From: Tannerellaceae bacterium
Lineage (GTDB): Bacteria; Bacteroidota; Bacteroidia; Bacteroidales; Tannerellaceae
Assembly (NCBI GenBank): GCA_031266215.1
Contig: JAISBL010000028.1
Location: 1 to 58,999 of the forward strand
Length of the DNA: 58,999 nt
Reading direction: 5' to 3'
Below, in pieces: positions 45,688-54,080 of the stretch. Below the pieces are notes generated by a model. That model did no database searches. It had not been told where the DNA came from and saw nothing but the letters and a program-made list of their open reading frames with translations. Within the stretch, counting starts at the first letter, position 1; each line of letters starts with the position of its first letter. The translations under genes were made by a program, and so were the position numbers.

Positions 45688-46419
45688 ATGGAAAAGCGCA
45701 TTATAATTACCGGAGGAACAAAAGGCATAGGTAAAGCTGTGGCTTTGGCTTTGGGAAAAGAAGGGTATGACCTTTTACTGACCTACGCCTCCGACGAAGC
45801 GGCTGCGGCAGATACGCGTGAAGAACTGTTGCAGACAGCTCCTGGATGCGACGTCCGCCTGTTGAAAGCCGACATCACCGATATGCGAAGCATAGACCTG
45901 GTCTGCGACTGTGTGGCAGGTAACGGCATGTGCCTGGACGCCATTGTTTTTAATGCCGGTCTGACATGCCGCACCCCGTTCGAAAAGATGCAGCCGGGAG
46001 AATGGGAAAAAGTATTCTCCGGCAACATCCATTTCCCCGTTTTTTTGTTGCAACGCCTTATAGGGCATATCCGCAGGGGGGGAAGCGTCGTGTTTACCGG
46101 TTCGCTGATGGGCATTCAGCCCCATGCAGTCTCGCTTGCCTACGGGGTGACAAAAAGCTCCGTGCACGCTCTGGTGAAGAACCTCGTTAAGATTCTGATA
46201 CCTTACGGCATCCGTGTCAATGGCGTAGCCCCGGGCTTTGTCGATACAGAATGGCAGAAAAACAAACCGCTGGAAATAAGACATAATATAGAAGATAAGA
46301 TTGCTATGAAGCGTTTCTGCAGCCCGGCAGAGCTTGCCGGCGTATATAAGATGTTGATTGAAAATAGCTACTTTAATGGTGAAATAATCGTTGCAGACGG
46401 CGGTTATTCGTATAAATAA
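45688..46419 (+). CDS. Short-chain dehydrogenase/reductase
   Basis: 243 aa, classical SDR. Cofactor loop TGGTKGIGKA (residues 8-17), NAG in VFNAGLTC, the Ser of VFTGSLMG, Y-x-x-x-K as YGVTK, and the C-terminal FNGEIIVADGG. Similar to FabG-type reductases using NADPH or NADH. In this cluster it may reduce the alcohol or ketone precursor of a lipid head group, or a 3-keto lipid; this is inference. 31 bp after the cytidylyltransferase, 8 bp before the phosphotransferase. Confidence 0.92.
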   Translation: MEKRIIITGGTKGIGKAVALALGKEGYDLLLTYASDEAAAADTREELLQTAPGCDVRLLKADITDMRSIDLVCDCVAGNGMCLDAIVFNAGLTCRTPFEKMQPGEWEKVFSGNIHFPVFLLQRLIGHIRRGGSVVFTGSLMGIQPHAVSLAYGVTKSSVHALVKNLVKILIPYGIRVNGVAPGFVDTEWQKNKPLEIRHNIEDKIAMKRFCSPAELAGVYKMLIENSYFNGEIIVADGGYSYK

Positions 46420-46427
46420 TTTCATGA

Positions 46428-47312
46428 ATGAGTGAATTGAATGAAAAATATGAGGCTTCGTTAAAGTCCATCGAAACAGAAAATTTCATTGACCGCATAT
46501 TCTATCGTCCCATAGGCTTTCACGTGACATGCCTGCTGCTCCACACCCGGATTACTCCGAACATAGTGACCCTTATATCCATAGTGATAGGGGCTTCTGC
46601 CGGTTACCTGTTCCATTATCCCGATATTATCAGTAACGTGTATGGGATCATTCTGCTGGTTTCAGCCAATATCCTTGATTGCGCCGACGGGCAGTTGGCG
46701 CGTCTTTCCGGACAGAAGTCGGCAATCGGACGCATTTTAGACGGGTTTGCCGGCGATGTATGGTTCACGTCTATTTATATAGGACTGGCATACAGGTTGT
46801 CGCACGAGTACGGCACAAACTGGTTTTATGCCGCCGCCGTTGTATCCGGATTATCCCACCTGGTGCAGGCCAATATTACAGACTACTATAAGACGCTGCA
46901 CCTCTACTTTATCAGTAAAGAAAAGGGTAGCGAATTTCAGACGATTGAGCAGGTACGGGCACGTCATAAAGCGATGAAACCCGGTCTTTACAAAGTATTT
47001 TACCTCCTTTACCGGCTTTATACGCTGATCCAAGTCATGGCGACACCGTCCCTGCAACAGATGCTCAGGTCTTTATACGCTAAATACGGCGACGATATTC
47101 CGCAGGATATACGGATTGCTTTTCGTGAAAAAAGCTGCCGGCTTATGAAATATATCAATCTGATGACGTTCAACGGACGTTCGGTAATTTTGTTTATTGT
47201 CTTGTTTACAGGCTATGTGTGGATTTATTTTGTATACGAAATAATCTTTTTAAATGCCATACTGGCTTTTGCGATGGCAAAACATGAAAGGATGTGTACC
47301 ACTTTTTTGTAA
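46428..47312 (+). CDS. CDP-alcohol phosphotransferase family membrane protein
   Basis: 294 aa, about six membrane helices. The catalytic motif reads D84-CA-D87-G-x2-A91-R92-x8-G101-x3-D105-x4-D110. The standard motif is DG-x2-AR-x8-G-x3-D-x3-D; the last Asp, normally the catalytic base, is here one residue later (LDGFAGD). The enzyme should move a phospho-alcohol from a CDP derivative onto a lipid or other alcohol, or the reverse. A long loop between helices (about residues 158-185) is charged. It sits between the SDR and the acyltransferase genes with gaps of 8 and 9 bp. Confidence 0.9.
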   Translation: MSELNEKYEASLKSIETENFIDRIFYRPIGFHVTCLLLHTRITPNIVTLISIVIGASAGYLFHYPDIISNVYGIILLVSANILDCADGQLARLSGQKSAIGRILDGFAGDVWFTSIYIGLAYRLSHEYGTNWFYAAAVVSGLSHLVQANITDYYKTLHLYFISKEKGSEFQTIEQVRARHKAMKPGLYKVFYLLYRLYTLIQVMATPSLQQMLRSLYAKYGDDIPQDIRIAFREKSCRLMKYINLMTFNGRSVILFIVLFTGYVWIYFVYEIIFLNAILAFAMAKHERMCTTFL

Positions 47313-47321
47313 TTTTGCCAC

Positions 47322-48152
47322 ATGAAAAAAAACGTGATTGATATTTCAGACCTGCAAAAGGTTATGCCATTGTTTAAAAGTAAATTCGGAACCTTTCTGG
47401 GAAAAAAGTTACTAAAGTGGATTTGCATAGACAAAGTGAATCTGGCGCATGGCAATAACTGCCATCACAGAGGGTCGGCATTTACCACCGCCATTCTGAA
47501 AGACCCCCTGATAAACCTCCGGTACGAAATACATAACAAAGAAAGACTGGAAAGCCTCCCTGAAGGGGCGTTTATTACCGTCTCAAACCACCCGGTAGGA
47601 TCTTTAGACGGTATTATCCTGATAGACATATTCGCAACCATCCGCCCTGATTTCCGCGTCATGGCAAACGACATACTCAGTTATATCAGCGCAATGGAAG
47701 ACCTTTTCATCCACGTACACCCGGACTCAGGCCGTCAGGGAGCAAATATGCATAATATGAACGGCATACGCGTTTCATTAACCCATTTGCAGGAAGGCCA
47801 TCCGATGGGATTCTTCCCGGCCGGCGCCATCTCTTTCTACAATAAAAAAGCGAAAAAAATACGCGACCTTGAATGGACGCACAGCGTAATCCGCCTGATA
47901 CGCAAAGCAAACGTACCGGTCTATCCGGTGTATTTCGATCTCTATAATTCCAATTTCTTCTATCTGCTTGGAGCCATAAGCTGGAAATTACGCACATTTC
48001 GTATTCCCGTTGAAGTATTCAATAAACGTGGAACTACAGCTCACGTATATATAGGCTCCCCCATCCCGGCAGAAGAGATACAGCGATTAACCGGCGAAAA
48101 AGAACTGGCGGATTTCCTGTACCAAAAGACTTACGACGCTAAAAATAATTGA
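47322..48152 (+). CDS. Lysophospholipid acyltransferase-like protein
   Basis: 276 aa. The PlsC-type motif is NHPVGSLDG (His90, Asp96; H-x5-D as in the hemolysin-like group), with FFPAGAISF as the substrate loop and VPVYPVYFD before the end. Probably peripheral at the inner membrane, transferring an acyl chain to a glycerol or amino lipid (ornithine or glycine lipids are made by relatives). Last gene of the cluster; 9 bp after the phosphotransferase. Differs from the shorter acyltransferase at 18144-18731. Confidence 0.85.
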   Translation: MKKNVIDISDLQKVMPLFKSKFGTFLGKKLLKWICIDKVNLAHGNNCHHRGSAFTTAILKDPLINLRYEIHNKERLESLPEGAFITVSNHPVGSLDGIILIDIFATIRPDFRVMANDILSYISAMEDLFIHVHPDSGRQGANMHNMNGIRVSLTHLQEGHPMGFFPAGAISFYNKKAKKIRDLEWTHSVIRLIRKANVPVYPVYFDLYNSNFFYLLGAISWKLRTFRIPVEVFNKRGTTAHVYIGSPIPAEEIQRLTGEKELADFLYQKTYDAKNN

Positions 48153-48192
48153 CATACCCTATTCTGATTGTAATAAATTGAACGAAGATTTG

Positions 48193-48200
48193 TAATTTTG
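48193..48200 (+). promoter_or_regulatory. Bacteroidota -7 element (TAATTTTG)
   Basis: TAATTTTG fits TAnnTTTG, 35 bp before the sigma-54 activator start; a TTG lies 22 bp upstream (48168-48170), a little farther than the usual 19-20. Confidence 0.5.
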
Positions 48201-48235
48201 GCAGACAAACTGAAATAATTACAGATATTCTATTT

Positions 48236-49417
48236 ATGCTGATGATAAAGAGCGACGTACAACAAATCAAACAACGTTATGGGATCATTGGGAACAACCC
48301 GGCGCTTAACCGTGCAATTGATGTAGCTTTACAGGTAGCCCCTACAGATTTGTCTGTTCTGATTACAGGAGAGAGCGGTGTCGGGAAAGAAACATTCCCT
48401 CAGATTATCCACCAGAACAGTCCGCGTAAACATGGGAAGTACATAGCCGTGAACTGCGGCGCAATTCCTGAAGGGACTATAGATTCGGAACTGTTCGGAC
48501 ATGAAAAGGGTTCGTTTACAGGTGCCTTAACCGACCGCAAAGGCTATTTTGAAGAAGCCGACGGAGGGACTGTCTTCCTTGATGAAGTAGGCGAGCTGCC
48601 CATTCCCACACAGGCCCGTCTGTTACGGGTACTCGAAACCGGTGAATTTATTAAAGTCGGCGCTTCAAAAGTACTGAAAACAAACGTGCGTATTGTTGCT
48701 GCCACCAATGTGAATCTGACATTGGCCGTGACGGAAGGAAAATTTCGTGAAGACTTGTATTACCGGTTAAATATGGTACCTATCCAGATACCTTCCCTGC
48801 GCGAACGTAACGATGACATTATACTCCTTTTCCGCAAATTTGCAAGCGACTGTGCCGATAAATACCGCATGCCGCCCATCCGGCTGGATGATGAATCAAA
48901 GCAGTTGTTGATGACCTACCGCTGGCCCGGTAACATACGTGAACTGAAAAACATAACCGAACGCATATCCATAATAGAAGAAAGCCGTGAGATAACCGCC
49001 GATATCCTGCGCCACTATCTCCCTCAACATGCACAGGCAGAGAAATATCCCGTGTTAGTCAACCGCGAAAATGAGCATAAAATATTCAACAGTGAACGGG
49101 AAATCCTGTATCAGGTTCTTTTCGATATGAGAAACGACGTAAACGAACTGAAAAAACTCGTGCACGAAATTATGGATGGGAACGTAAAAGTCTCGGTGAC
49201 AGATGACACCTACTCTCATGCCCGCCCGATTCAGACCTCATCCATCCAGGAAATAGAGCCTGTGGAAGAAGAAACGCTTTCTCTTGAAGATGTCGAAAAA
49301 GAAATGATTCGCAAAGCATTGGAAAAGCACAATGGGAAAAGAAAGAATGCAGCATTCGATTTGAAAATTTCGGAAAGGACGCTATACCGTAAAATAAAAG
49401 AGTATAATCTGGAATAA
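48236..49417 (+). CDS. Sigma-54-dependent transcriptional activator (no receiver domain)
   Basis: 393 aa. The AAA+ domain begins almost at once: Walker A GESGVGKE (45-52), sigma-54 contact loop GSFTGA (92-97), Walker B FLDEVGELP, R-finger region LRERNDDI, WPGNIRELKN. A Fis-type helix-turn-helix ends the protein (NAAFDLKISERTLYRKIKEY). There is no receiver or GAF domain, so activity is probably controlled by level or a partner protein. Head of the block lptE, conserved protein, secG, which recurs in Bacteroidales. Its target promoters are not evident here. Confidence 0.93.
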   Translation: MLMIKSDVQQIKQRYGIIGNNPALNRAIDVALQVAPTDLSVLITGESGVGKETFPQIIHQNSPRKHGKYIAVNCGAIPEGTIDSELFGHEKGSFTGALTDRKGYFEEADGGTVFLDEVGELPIPTQARLLRVLETGEFIKVGASKVLKTNVRIVAATNVNLTLAVTEGKFREDLYYRLNMVPIQIPSLRERNDDIILLFRKFASDCADKYRMPPIRLDDESKQLLMTYRWPGNIRELKNITERISIIEESREITADILRHYLPQHAQAEKYPVLVNRENEHKIFNSEREILYQVLFDMRNDVNELKKLVHEIMDGNVKVSVTDDTYSHARPIQTSSIQEIEPVEEETLSLEDVEKEMIRKALEKHNGKRKNAAFDLKISERTLYRKIKEYNLE

Positions 49418-49419
49418 TT

Positions 49420-49935
49420 ATGGAAGGACATTTAAAATATGCAGGCCTTTTCTGCTTTCTGACGCTATGTCTCGCAGGTTGTAAAATATCATACAGCTTC
49501 AGTGGCGCCTCTGTAGATTATACGGTAACTAAGACAATATCTATCAGCGATTTTCCGAATCAGGCGCCATTGGTTTACCCACCCTTGTCACAAAATTTCA
49601 CCGAAAGTTTAAAAGACAACTATACCCGTCGCACCAAACTTCAGTTGGTCCCCAGCAACGGAGACCTTGATATAGAAGGTGAAATAACAGGGTATGACAT
49701 GGCGCCAATGGCGATAAGGGAAGACAACTATTCGTCCATGACAAAACTTACAATGACCGTTCGTATACGTTTTGCCAATCGTGCTGATACTGAAAAAGAC
49801 TTTGAACAATCTTTCTCCGCCTATCGCGAATTTGACAGCAACAGAATGTTTCAGGATATTCAGGATGAGTTAAATGAAGAATTAGTAAAAGAAATTGTAG
49901 ATCAAATATACAATTCAACAGTTGCCGACTGGTAA
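49420..49935 (+). CDS. lptE: LPS-assembly lipoprotein LptE
   Basis: 171 aa, lipobox LAGC with Cys21. In the outer membrane LptE plugs the LptD barrel that inserts LPS. Bacteroidota version: YSFSGASVDYTVTKTISISDFPN after the lipobox, then beta-rich sequence and a C-terminal helix (IQDELNEELVKEIVDQIYN). Starts 2 bp after the regulator gene and ends 3 bp before the next, so one operon. Confidence 0.88.
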   Translation: MEGHLKYAGLFCFLTLCLAGCKISYSFSGASVDYTVTKTISISDFPNQAPLVYPPLSQNFTESLKDNYTRRTKLQLVPSNGDLDIEGEITGYDMAPMAIREDNYSSMTKLTMTVRIRFANRADTEKDFEQSFSAYREFDSNRMFQDIQDELNEELVKEIVDQIYNSTVADW

Positions 49936-49938
49936 AAA

Positions 49939-50688
49939 ATGGATGCAGCCGAATTATATCTTTTAATGGAAGACACCAGATTGCTGAACCATGAAACACT
50001 TCCGGGGCTGAAGCAATTAGTGGAGGACTATCCATATTTCCAAACGGCAAGGATGTTATACCTGAAAAACCTGGCTGTTTTGAATGATGTACAATTCGGC
50101 GCCGAATTAAAAAAGACGGCTATCTACGTCCACGACCGGAAAATGCTGTATATGCTCATCGAAGAGGTGCGTCTGATACTGGAAGAACACTCCTCGGAAC
50201 GAACGCCGGCGTTGGAAGATCCATTCGATATTATAGATATATTTTTGCAAAACAAATCAGGGACAGACCCTGATCCCGGCATTATATTCCGCCAACCGGT
50301 TTCCCAGGAATATATTATACCCATCTTTGAAGAAGGAGAACTATCGGAAAACATTGGAGCTACGCTGCAACACGAAGACATTATCAACGACTACCTCAAA
50401 GATAACGAGATGAACCAGGGCCATCGCTGGAAGGACATCGACGATGATACCGAATACGATATTCCCGACTCTATTAAAGACCTGCAAAAAAATTATGACC
50501 CCAAATCTTTGAACGATTCTTATTTTACCGAAACATTAGCAAGGATTTACATTAAGCAAAAACGGTATGAGAAAGCATTGGAAATAATTAAAAACCTGAG
50601 TTTGAAATATCCGGAAAAAAATATTTACTTTGCAGACCAGATCAGATTTTTGGAGAAATTGATTATTAACATTAAAAAATATACTTAA
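49939..50688 (+). CDS. Conserved protein with TPR-like C terminus
   Basis: 249 aa, cytoplasmic by sequence (no signal or membrane helix). N-terminal helical part (LKQLVEDYPYFQTARMLYLK), an acidic middle, and a C-terminal TPR-like repeat (FTETLARIYIKQKRYEKAL). Function unknown; its place between lptE and secG is conserved in the order as far as I recall. Starts 3 bp after lptE, ends 1 bp before secG. Confidence 0.75.
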   Translation: MDAAELYLLMEDTRLLNHETLPGLKQLVEDYPYFQTARMLYLKNLAVLNDVQFGAELKKTAIYVHDRKMLYMLIEEVRLILEEHSSERTPALEDPFDIIDIFLQNKSGTDPDPGIIFRQPVSQEYIIPIFEEGELSENIGATLQHEDIINDYLKDNEMNQGHRWKDIDDDTEYDIPDSIKDLQKNYDPKSLNDSYFTETLARIYIKQKRYEKALEIIKNLSLKYPEKNIYFADQIRFLEKLIINIKKYT

Positions 50689-50689
50689 A

Positions 50690-51043
50690 ATGTACGTATT
50701 TATTTCCGTTTTAATCCTGATAGCTGCCATACTTTTAATTTTGATTGTATTGATCCAAAATTCAAAAGGTGGAGGGCTAGCATCAGGTTTTTCTTCTTCC
50801 AACCAGATTATGGGTGTACGTAAAACTACCGATTTCCTGGAAAAAGCAACATGGGGGTTAGCTATAGCAGTTATAGTACTGAGCGTATTAAGCAGCACTT
50901 TTATCCCCAGAAACGAGCGTGCTGTCCAGTCGGAAATAAGGCAACAGGTAAACGATGCCCCCATGATTGACCCCAACACCGTTACCCCTGACTTCGGCAC
51001 GGCACAGCAACCGGTTATCCCGGAAGAAACGCCCGCGGAATAA
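50690..51043 (+). CDS. secG: Preprotein translocase subunit SecG
   Basis: 117 aa with two membrane helices (about 2-22 and 57-77) and the loop QNSKGGGLASGF between them that defines SecG. Accessory subunit of the SecYEG channel. The C-terminal tail is acidic and Pro-rich as usual in Bacteroidota. Ends 2 bp before the stop of the converging cyclophilin gene. Confidence 0.95.
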   Translation: MYVFISVLILIAAILLILIVLIQNSKGGGLASGFSSSNQIMGVRKTTDFLEKATWGLAIAVIVLSVLSSTFIPRNERAVQSEIRQQVNDAPMIDPNTVTPDFGTAQQPVIPEETPAE

Positions 51044-51045
51044 CT

Positions 51046-51717
51046 CTATTTCTCTACGACTTTCATGGATTTGATGCGAACGTCCTTTAATGGACGGTCG
51101 CTTTCGTTTGTCTCCGCCATTTGGATTTTATCCACTACTTTCATGCCGCTGACTACTTCTCCAAACACAGTGTACTTCCCGTCCAGATGTGGCGCTCCAC
51201 CTTCTTCCATATAAGCACGACGCTGTTCGGGTGTAAAGGTAATACCCTGCGCCTGCTGCATTTTATCTAATTCCATCTCTGTTAAGAATTTACCGGTTAC
51301 GATATAAAATTGTGTGGCCGATGAGGCGCGTTCGGGATTGATATCGTCACCCGTCCGTGCAGCACAAAGCATACCTTTTTTATGAAAGTATTTTGGATAC
51401 ACAATCTCGGCAGGTATAGTATAACCCAAATCTCCGTCTCCAAGGTGTTGGTCGGGGGAAGCGTTTTTAGAAGTCACGTCTCCGGCCTGAATCATAAAAT
51501 GCTTTATAACACGGTGAAACAACAGGTCGTCATAACGATGATCTGCTACATGTTTCAAGAAATTATCCCGATGTAGAGGCGTATCGTTATATAGCTTTAC
51601 CTTTATTTTACCCTCGTCTGTATGGATTTCCACAATTTTTTCCGCTTCCTGTGCGTAACCTGCAAAAACGATGAAGCAGGATAGCATTAATAATGCTGTA
51701 AAATAAGTTCGCATCAT
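51046..51717 (-). CDS. Cyclophilin-type peptidyl-prolyl isomerase
   Basis: 223 aa with a signal peptide (ends near FAGYAQ), so periplasmic. Cyclophilin core: LLFHRVIKHFMIQAGD (catalytic Arg), SSATQFYIVTG, GKYTVFGEVVSGMKVVDKI. An insertion of about 25 residues (LTEMELDKMQQAQGITFTPE) sits in the middle, common in Bacteroidota members. Converges on secG with only two bases between the stops; 10 bp after the nucleotidyltransferase gene on the same strand. Confidence 0.94.
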   Translation of the reverse strand: MMRTYFTALLMLSCFIVFAGYAQEAEKIVEIHTDEGKIKVKLYNDTPLHRDNFLKHVADHRYDDLLFHRVIKHFMIQAGDVTSKNASPDQHLGDGDLGYTIPAEIVYPKYFHKKGMLCAARTGDDINPERASSATQFYIVTGKFLTEMELDKMQQAQGITFTPEQRRAYMEEGGAPHLDGKYTVFGEVVSGMKVVDKIQMAETNESDRPLKDVRIKSMKVVEK

Positions 51718-51727
51718 ATATTTATTT

Positions 51728-52630
51728 TTAAAATAATTTTTCAGGATATTCCCCTGAGTCGACCAATGCTTTTATTTTGTCTACTACACCTTGTCTGTCA
51801 GCGGCATATGTCACGCCAAACCACTTAGAAGTAGTATCCAGCACTTTTACCTTAGCCTTGCCTTTCGTTATCAGTTCGTTTACCATGAGAGGGATAAAGT
51901 ATTCGCTTTTCAGATTGCCTGCGTTAGTTTTCAGAAATTCTACAAAGTATTCTTCCGAATATTTAAAATAGTCCGGGGTGAAGCCCCACATATTCATGGA
52001 TACCGGCGTATTTTCCGTCAATACTACTTTTTTGCCTTTCTCATCAATAAAACATATCTCACCATCGACACGTTCCACGGCTGTGCGTTCCACCACTCCG
52101 GTCAGATAACCTTCAGTATTGGTTTCGCAAACGCCGCGTGCAACATAACCGCTATCGCTCAGGGTATTCCCTATGTGATAGCCTACCATGCAATAGTTAT
52201 TTTGCCATCCTTCCATAGCGGATAGTTGCTTTCCCAATACAGCGAAACTGTGACGTCCATAGAAATCATCGGCATTGATTACGGCGAAGGGTTCGAAGAT
52301 TGCCTTTTTCCCCATAAGTACAGCGTGGTTGGTTCCCCAGGGTTTTTCACGTCCTTCGGGAACGGTAACACCCTCAGGCAGATCATCTAATTCCTGAAAT
52401 ACAACTTCTACGGGGATATGGTTTTCATATTTGGATACAATCTTGATGCGAAAGTCTTCTTCAAAGTATTTACGGATGACAAATACCAACTTACCGAAAC
52501 CTGCACGCATGGCATCGAAGATGGAATAATCCATAATCGTCTCACCATTCGGCCCCAGACCGTCCAGTTGTTTTAATCCTCCATAACGGCTACCCATTCC
52601 GGCAGCCAGCACAAATAAAGTTGGTTTCAT
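51728..52630 (-). CDS. Sugar-nucleotide pyrophosphorylase-like nucleotidyltransferase
   Basis: 300 aa, single GT-A-type nucleotidyltransferase domain. The nucleotide loop is LAAGMGSRYGGLKQ (residues 8-21), with PWGTNHAVL and INADDFYG (metal-binding Asp) following and MNMWGF further on. Probably makes an NDP-sugar; which one is not known. Cytoplasmic. Followed by the cyclophilin gene. Promoter element at 52660-52667. Confidence 0.87.
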   Translation of the reverse strand: MKPTLFVLAAGMGSRYGGLKQLDGLGPNGETIMDYSIFDAMRAGFGKLVFVIRKYFEEDFRIKIVSKYENHIPVEVVFQELDDLPEGVTVPEGREKPWGTNHAVLMGKKAIFEPFAVINADDFYGRHSFAVLGKQLSAMEGWQNNYCMVGYHIGNTLSDSGYVARGVCETNTEGYLTGVVERTAVERVDGEICFIDEKGKKVVLTENTPVSMNMWGFTPDYFKYSEEYFVEFLKTNAGNLKSEYFIPLMVNELITKGKAKVKVLDTTSKWFGVTYAADRQGVVDKIKALVDSGEYPEKLF

Positions 52631-52659
52631 ATGTTTAGTAAGTTTTATAGTTTATCCGG

Positions 52660-52667
52660 CAAAGATA
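52660..52667 (-). promoter_or_regulatory. Bacteroidota -7 element (TATCTTTG on minus strand)
   Basis: Minus-strand TATCTTTG, 30 bp before the nucleotidyltransferase start; fits TAnnTTTG. Confidence 0.5.
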
Positions 52668-52837
52668 ATAAACAAATACATAGATATTCGCGTCCGGATT
52701 TACAGCCTGTTTAAATTCTAAAGCAGGAAAATATTAAGAGTGTTTCTCTGGTCCCATGTAAATGCATTTATTTTGAGGTAAGCAGTATATGCGAGTGCCT
52801 GTTTTATAAACTCCCGGAGAAAACACATTTTATAGTC

Positions 52838-52954
52838 GCCCGATCATTGACAGGTCCGGGCAATACCAGCCGGGGCGGGGTCTTCATTCTGAAAAAGATG
52901 ATGGACGCAAGCGGTTTTTCAACCTTTCTTGACACACTCCCCCACCCCGTGTGA
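52838..52954 (+). pseudogene. Possible transposase N-terminal fragment
   Basis: A short open segment reads GNTSRGGVFILKKMMDASGF, then STFLDTLPHP and a stop. The pattern (T-x-R-G-G, then hydrophobic and 'F..FLD.LP') resembles the start of some IS1380/IS4-type transposases. No further part is present. The rest of the gap 52631-52972 shows nothing else. Confidence 0.3.
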
Positions 52955-52972
52955 CCCCTCCGTAGGCACTTC

Positions 52973-54061
52973 TCAGAGACGGGTATTAAAGCGTTTTATG
53001 CTTATGGCGGTCAGAACTATCGCCATCAGCGCCAGTATGCCTGTCTCACGGAGGATGGATTCATAGCCAAGCCCCTTTATCATGACGTCTTTCACACCGG
53101 CGATGTACCATTTGGCCGGAACGACGTCCGACAACCGTTGCAGTATCCAGGGCATGTTTTCGACGGGGAAGATCATGCCACTGAGCAAGACCACGGGGAG
53201 CATCAGGGCTACACCGCTGATGAGCATGGCCGCCTGCTGAGTGTCGGCTATGGTGGAAATAAACAGTCCGAGACACAGTGCAACCAGGGCGTATAATATG
53301 GAGAAGGCAATGAGAAGCGCCACACTCCCCCTTATCGGTACGTCGAGCAGGAAGCGCGAGAGCAGTAAGATGGTGGCTATGTTTACGATGCTGATAAGAA
53401 GGTATGGTGCGGCTTTGGCCAGTATTATGTACGCCGGTCTGAGGGGCGATACCAGGAGGACTTCCATAGAGCCGGTCTCCCTCTCCCTGACCACTCCTAC
53501 GGAGGTCATCATGGCACAGATCAGTATCAGTATCAGTCCCATCACACCGGGCACAAAGTTATAAGACCCCTTCATCTGCGGATTATACAGCAGCGACACC
53601 TCGGCCTTTACCCCTCCACCCCGTTGCATAAGGGTAGGGTAGAACGGACCGGCGCCGGGGAGAGGCGAGGCAAGTATGGCCGTTGCGTACTGCGTGAGAG
53701 CGGTGGCTTCATTAGGATTGGTGGCGTCTGACAGTATGGCCGCTTCCTCTCCGTCGGCAGGGAAGATGAGGGCTATCTTTATCTCGCCTTTCCTGAAGAG
53801 ATCATGTATTTCCGCGGGGTTGCCGGTCGTTGTGTGGAGGGTGAAATATTCGCTCCCGCGAAATTGTTCTATACGTTTGAAAGATACGTCGTCGCGGCGA
53901 TGGTCGAGCACGGCTACCGGCGAACGCCTGATCTCGGTAGATATGGCGTAGCCGAAAAGTATTACCAGTATGATTGGCATAAGGAGCAGGATGAGCATTG
54001 TTCTCACGTCGCGGAAGATGTGGCAGAACTCTTTTCTTACGAAAGACAGGAATTGATTCAT
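52973..54061 (-). CDS. ABC-2 type exporter permease
   Basis: 362 aa with one N-terminal helix (MLILLLMPIILVILFGYAIS), a large periplasmic loop (about residues 45-175) and five C-terminal helices, the layout of YhhJ/YbhR proteins. The ABC-2 signature region RERETGSMEVLLVSPLRP is at the cytoplasmic loop. Last gene of the operon tetR-tolC-hlyD-ABC-ABC-permease. Many relatives have two permeases in a row; only one is found here, so it would act as homodimer. Substrate unknown; drugs or bile-type molecules are typical for YbhGFSR-like pumps. Confidence 0.9.
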   Translation of the reverse strand: MNQFLSFVRKEFCHIFRDVRTMLILLLMPIILVILFGYAISTEIRRSPVAVLDHRRDDVSFKRIEQFRGSEYFTLHTTTGNPAEIHDLFRKGEIKIALIFPADGEEAAILSDATNPNEATALTQYATAILASPLPGAGPFYPTLMQRGGGVKAEVSLLYNPQMKGSYNFVPGVMGLILILICAMMTSVGVVRERETGSMEVLLVSPLRPAYIILAKAAPYLLISIVNIATILLLSRFLLDVPIRGSVALLIAFSILYALVALCLGLFISTIADTQQAAMLISGVALMLPVVLLSGMIFPVENMPWILQRLSDVVPAKWYIAGVKDVMIKGLGYESILRETGILALMAIVLTAISIKRFNTRL

Positions 54062-54080
54062 TGCTGTGTGGGGTTAAGTA

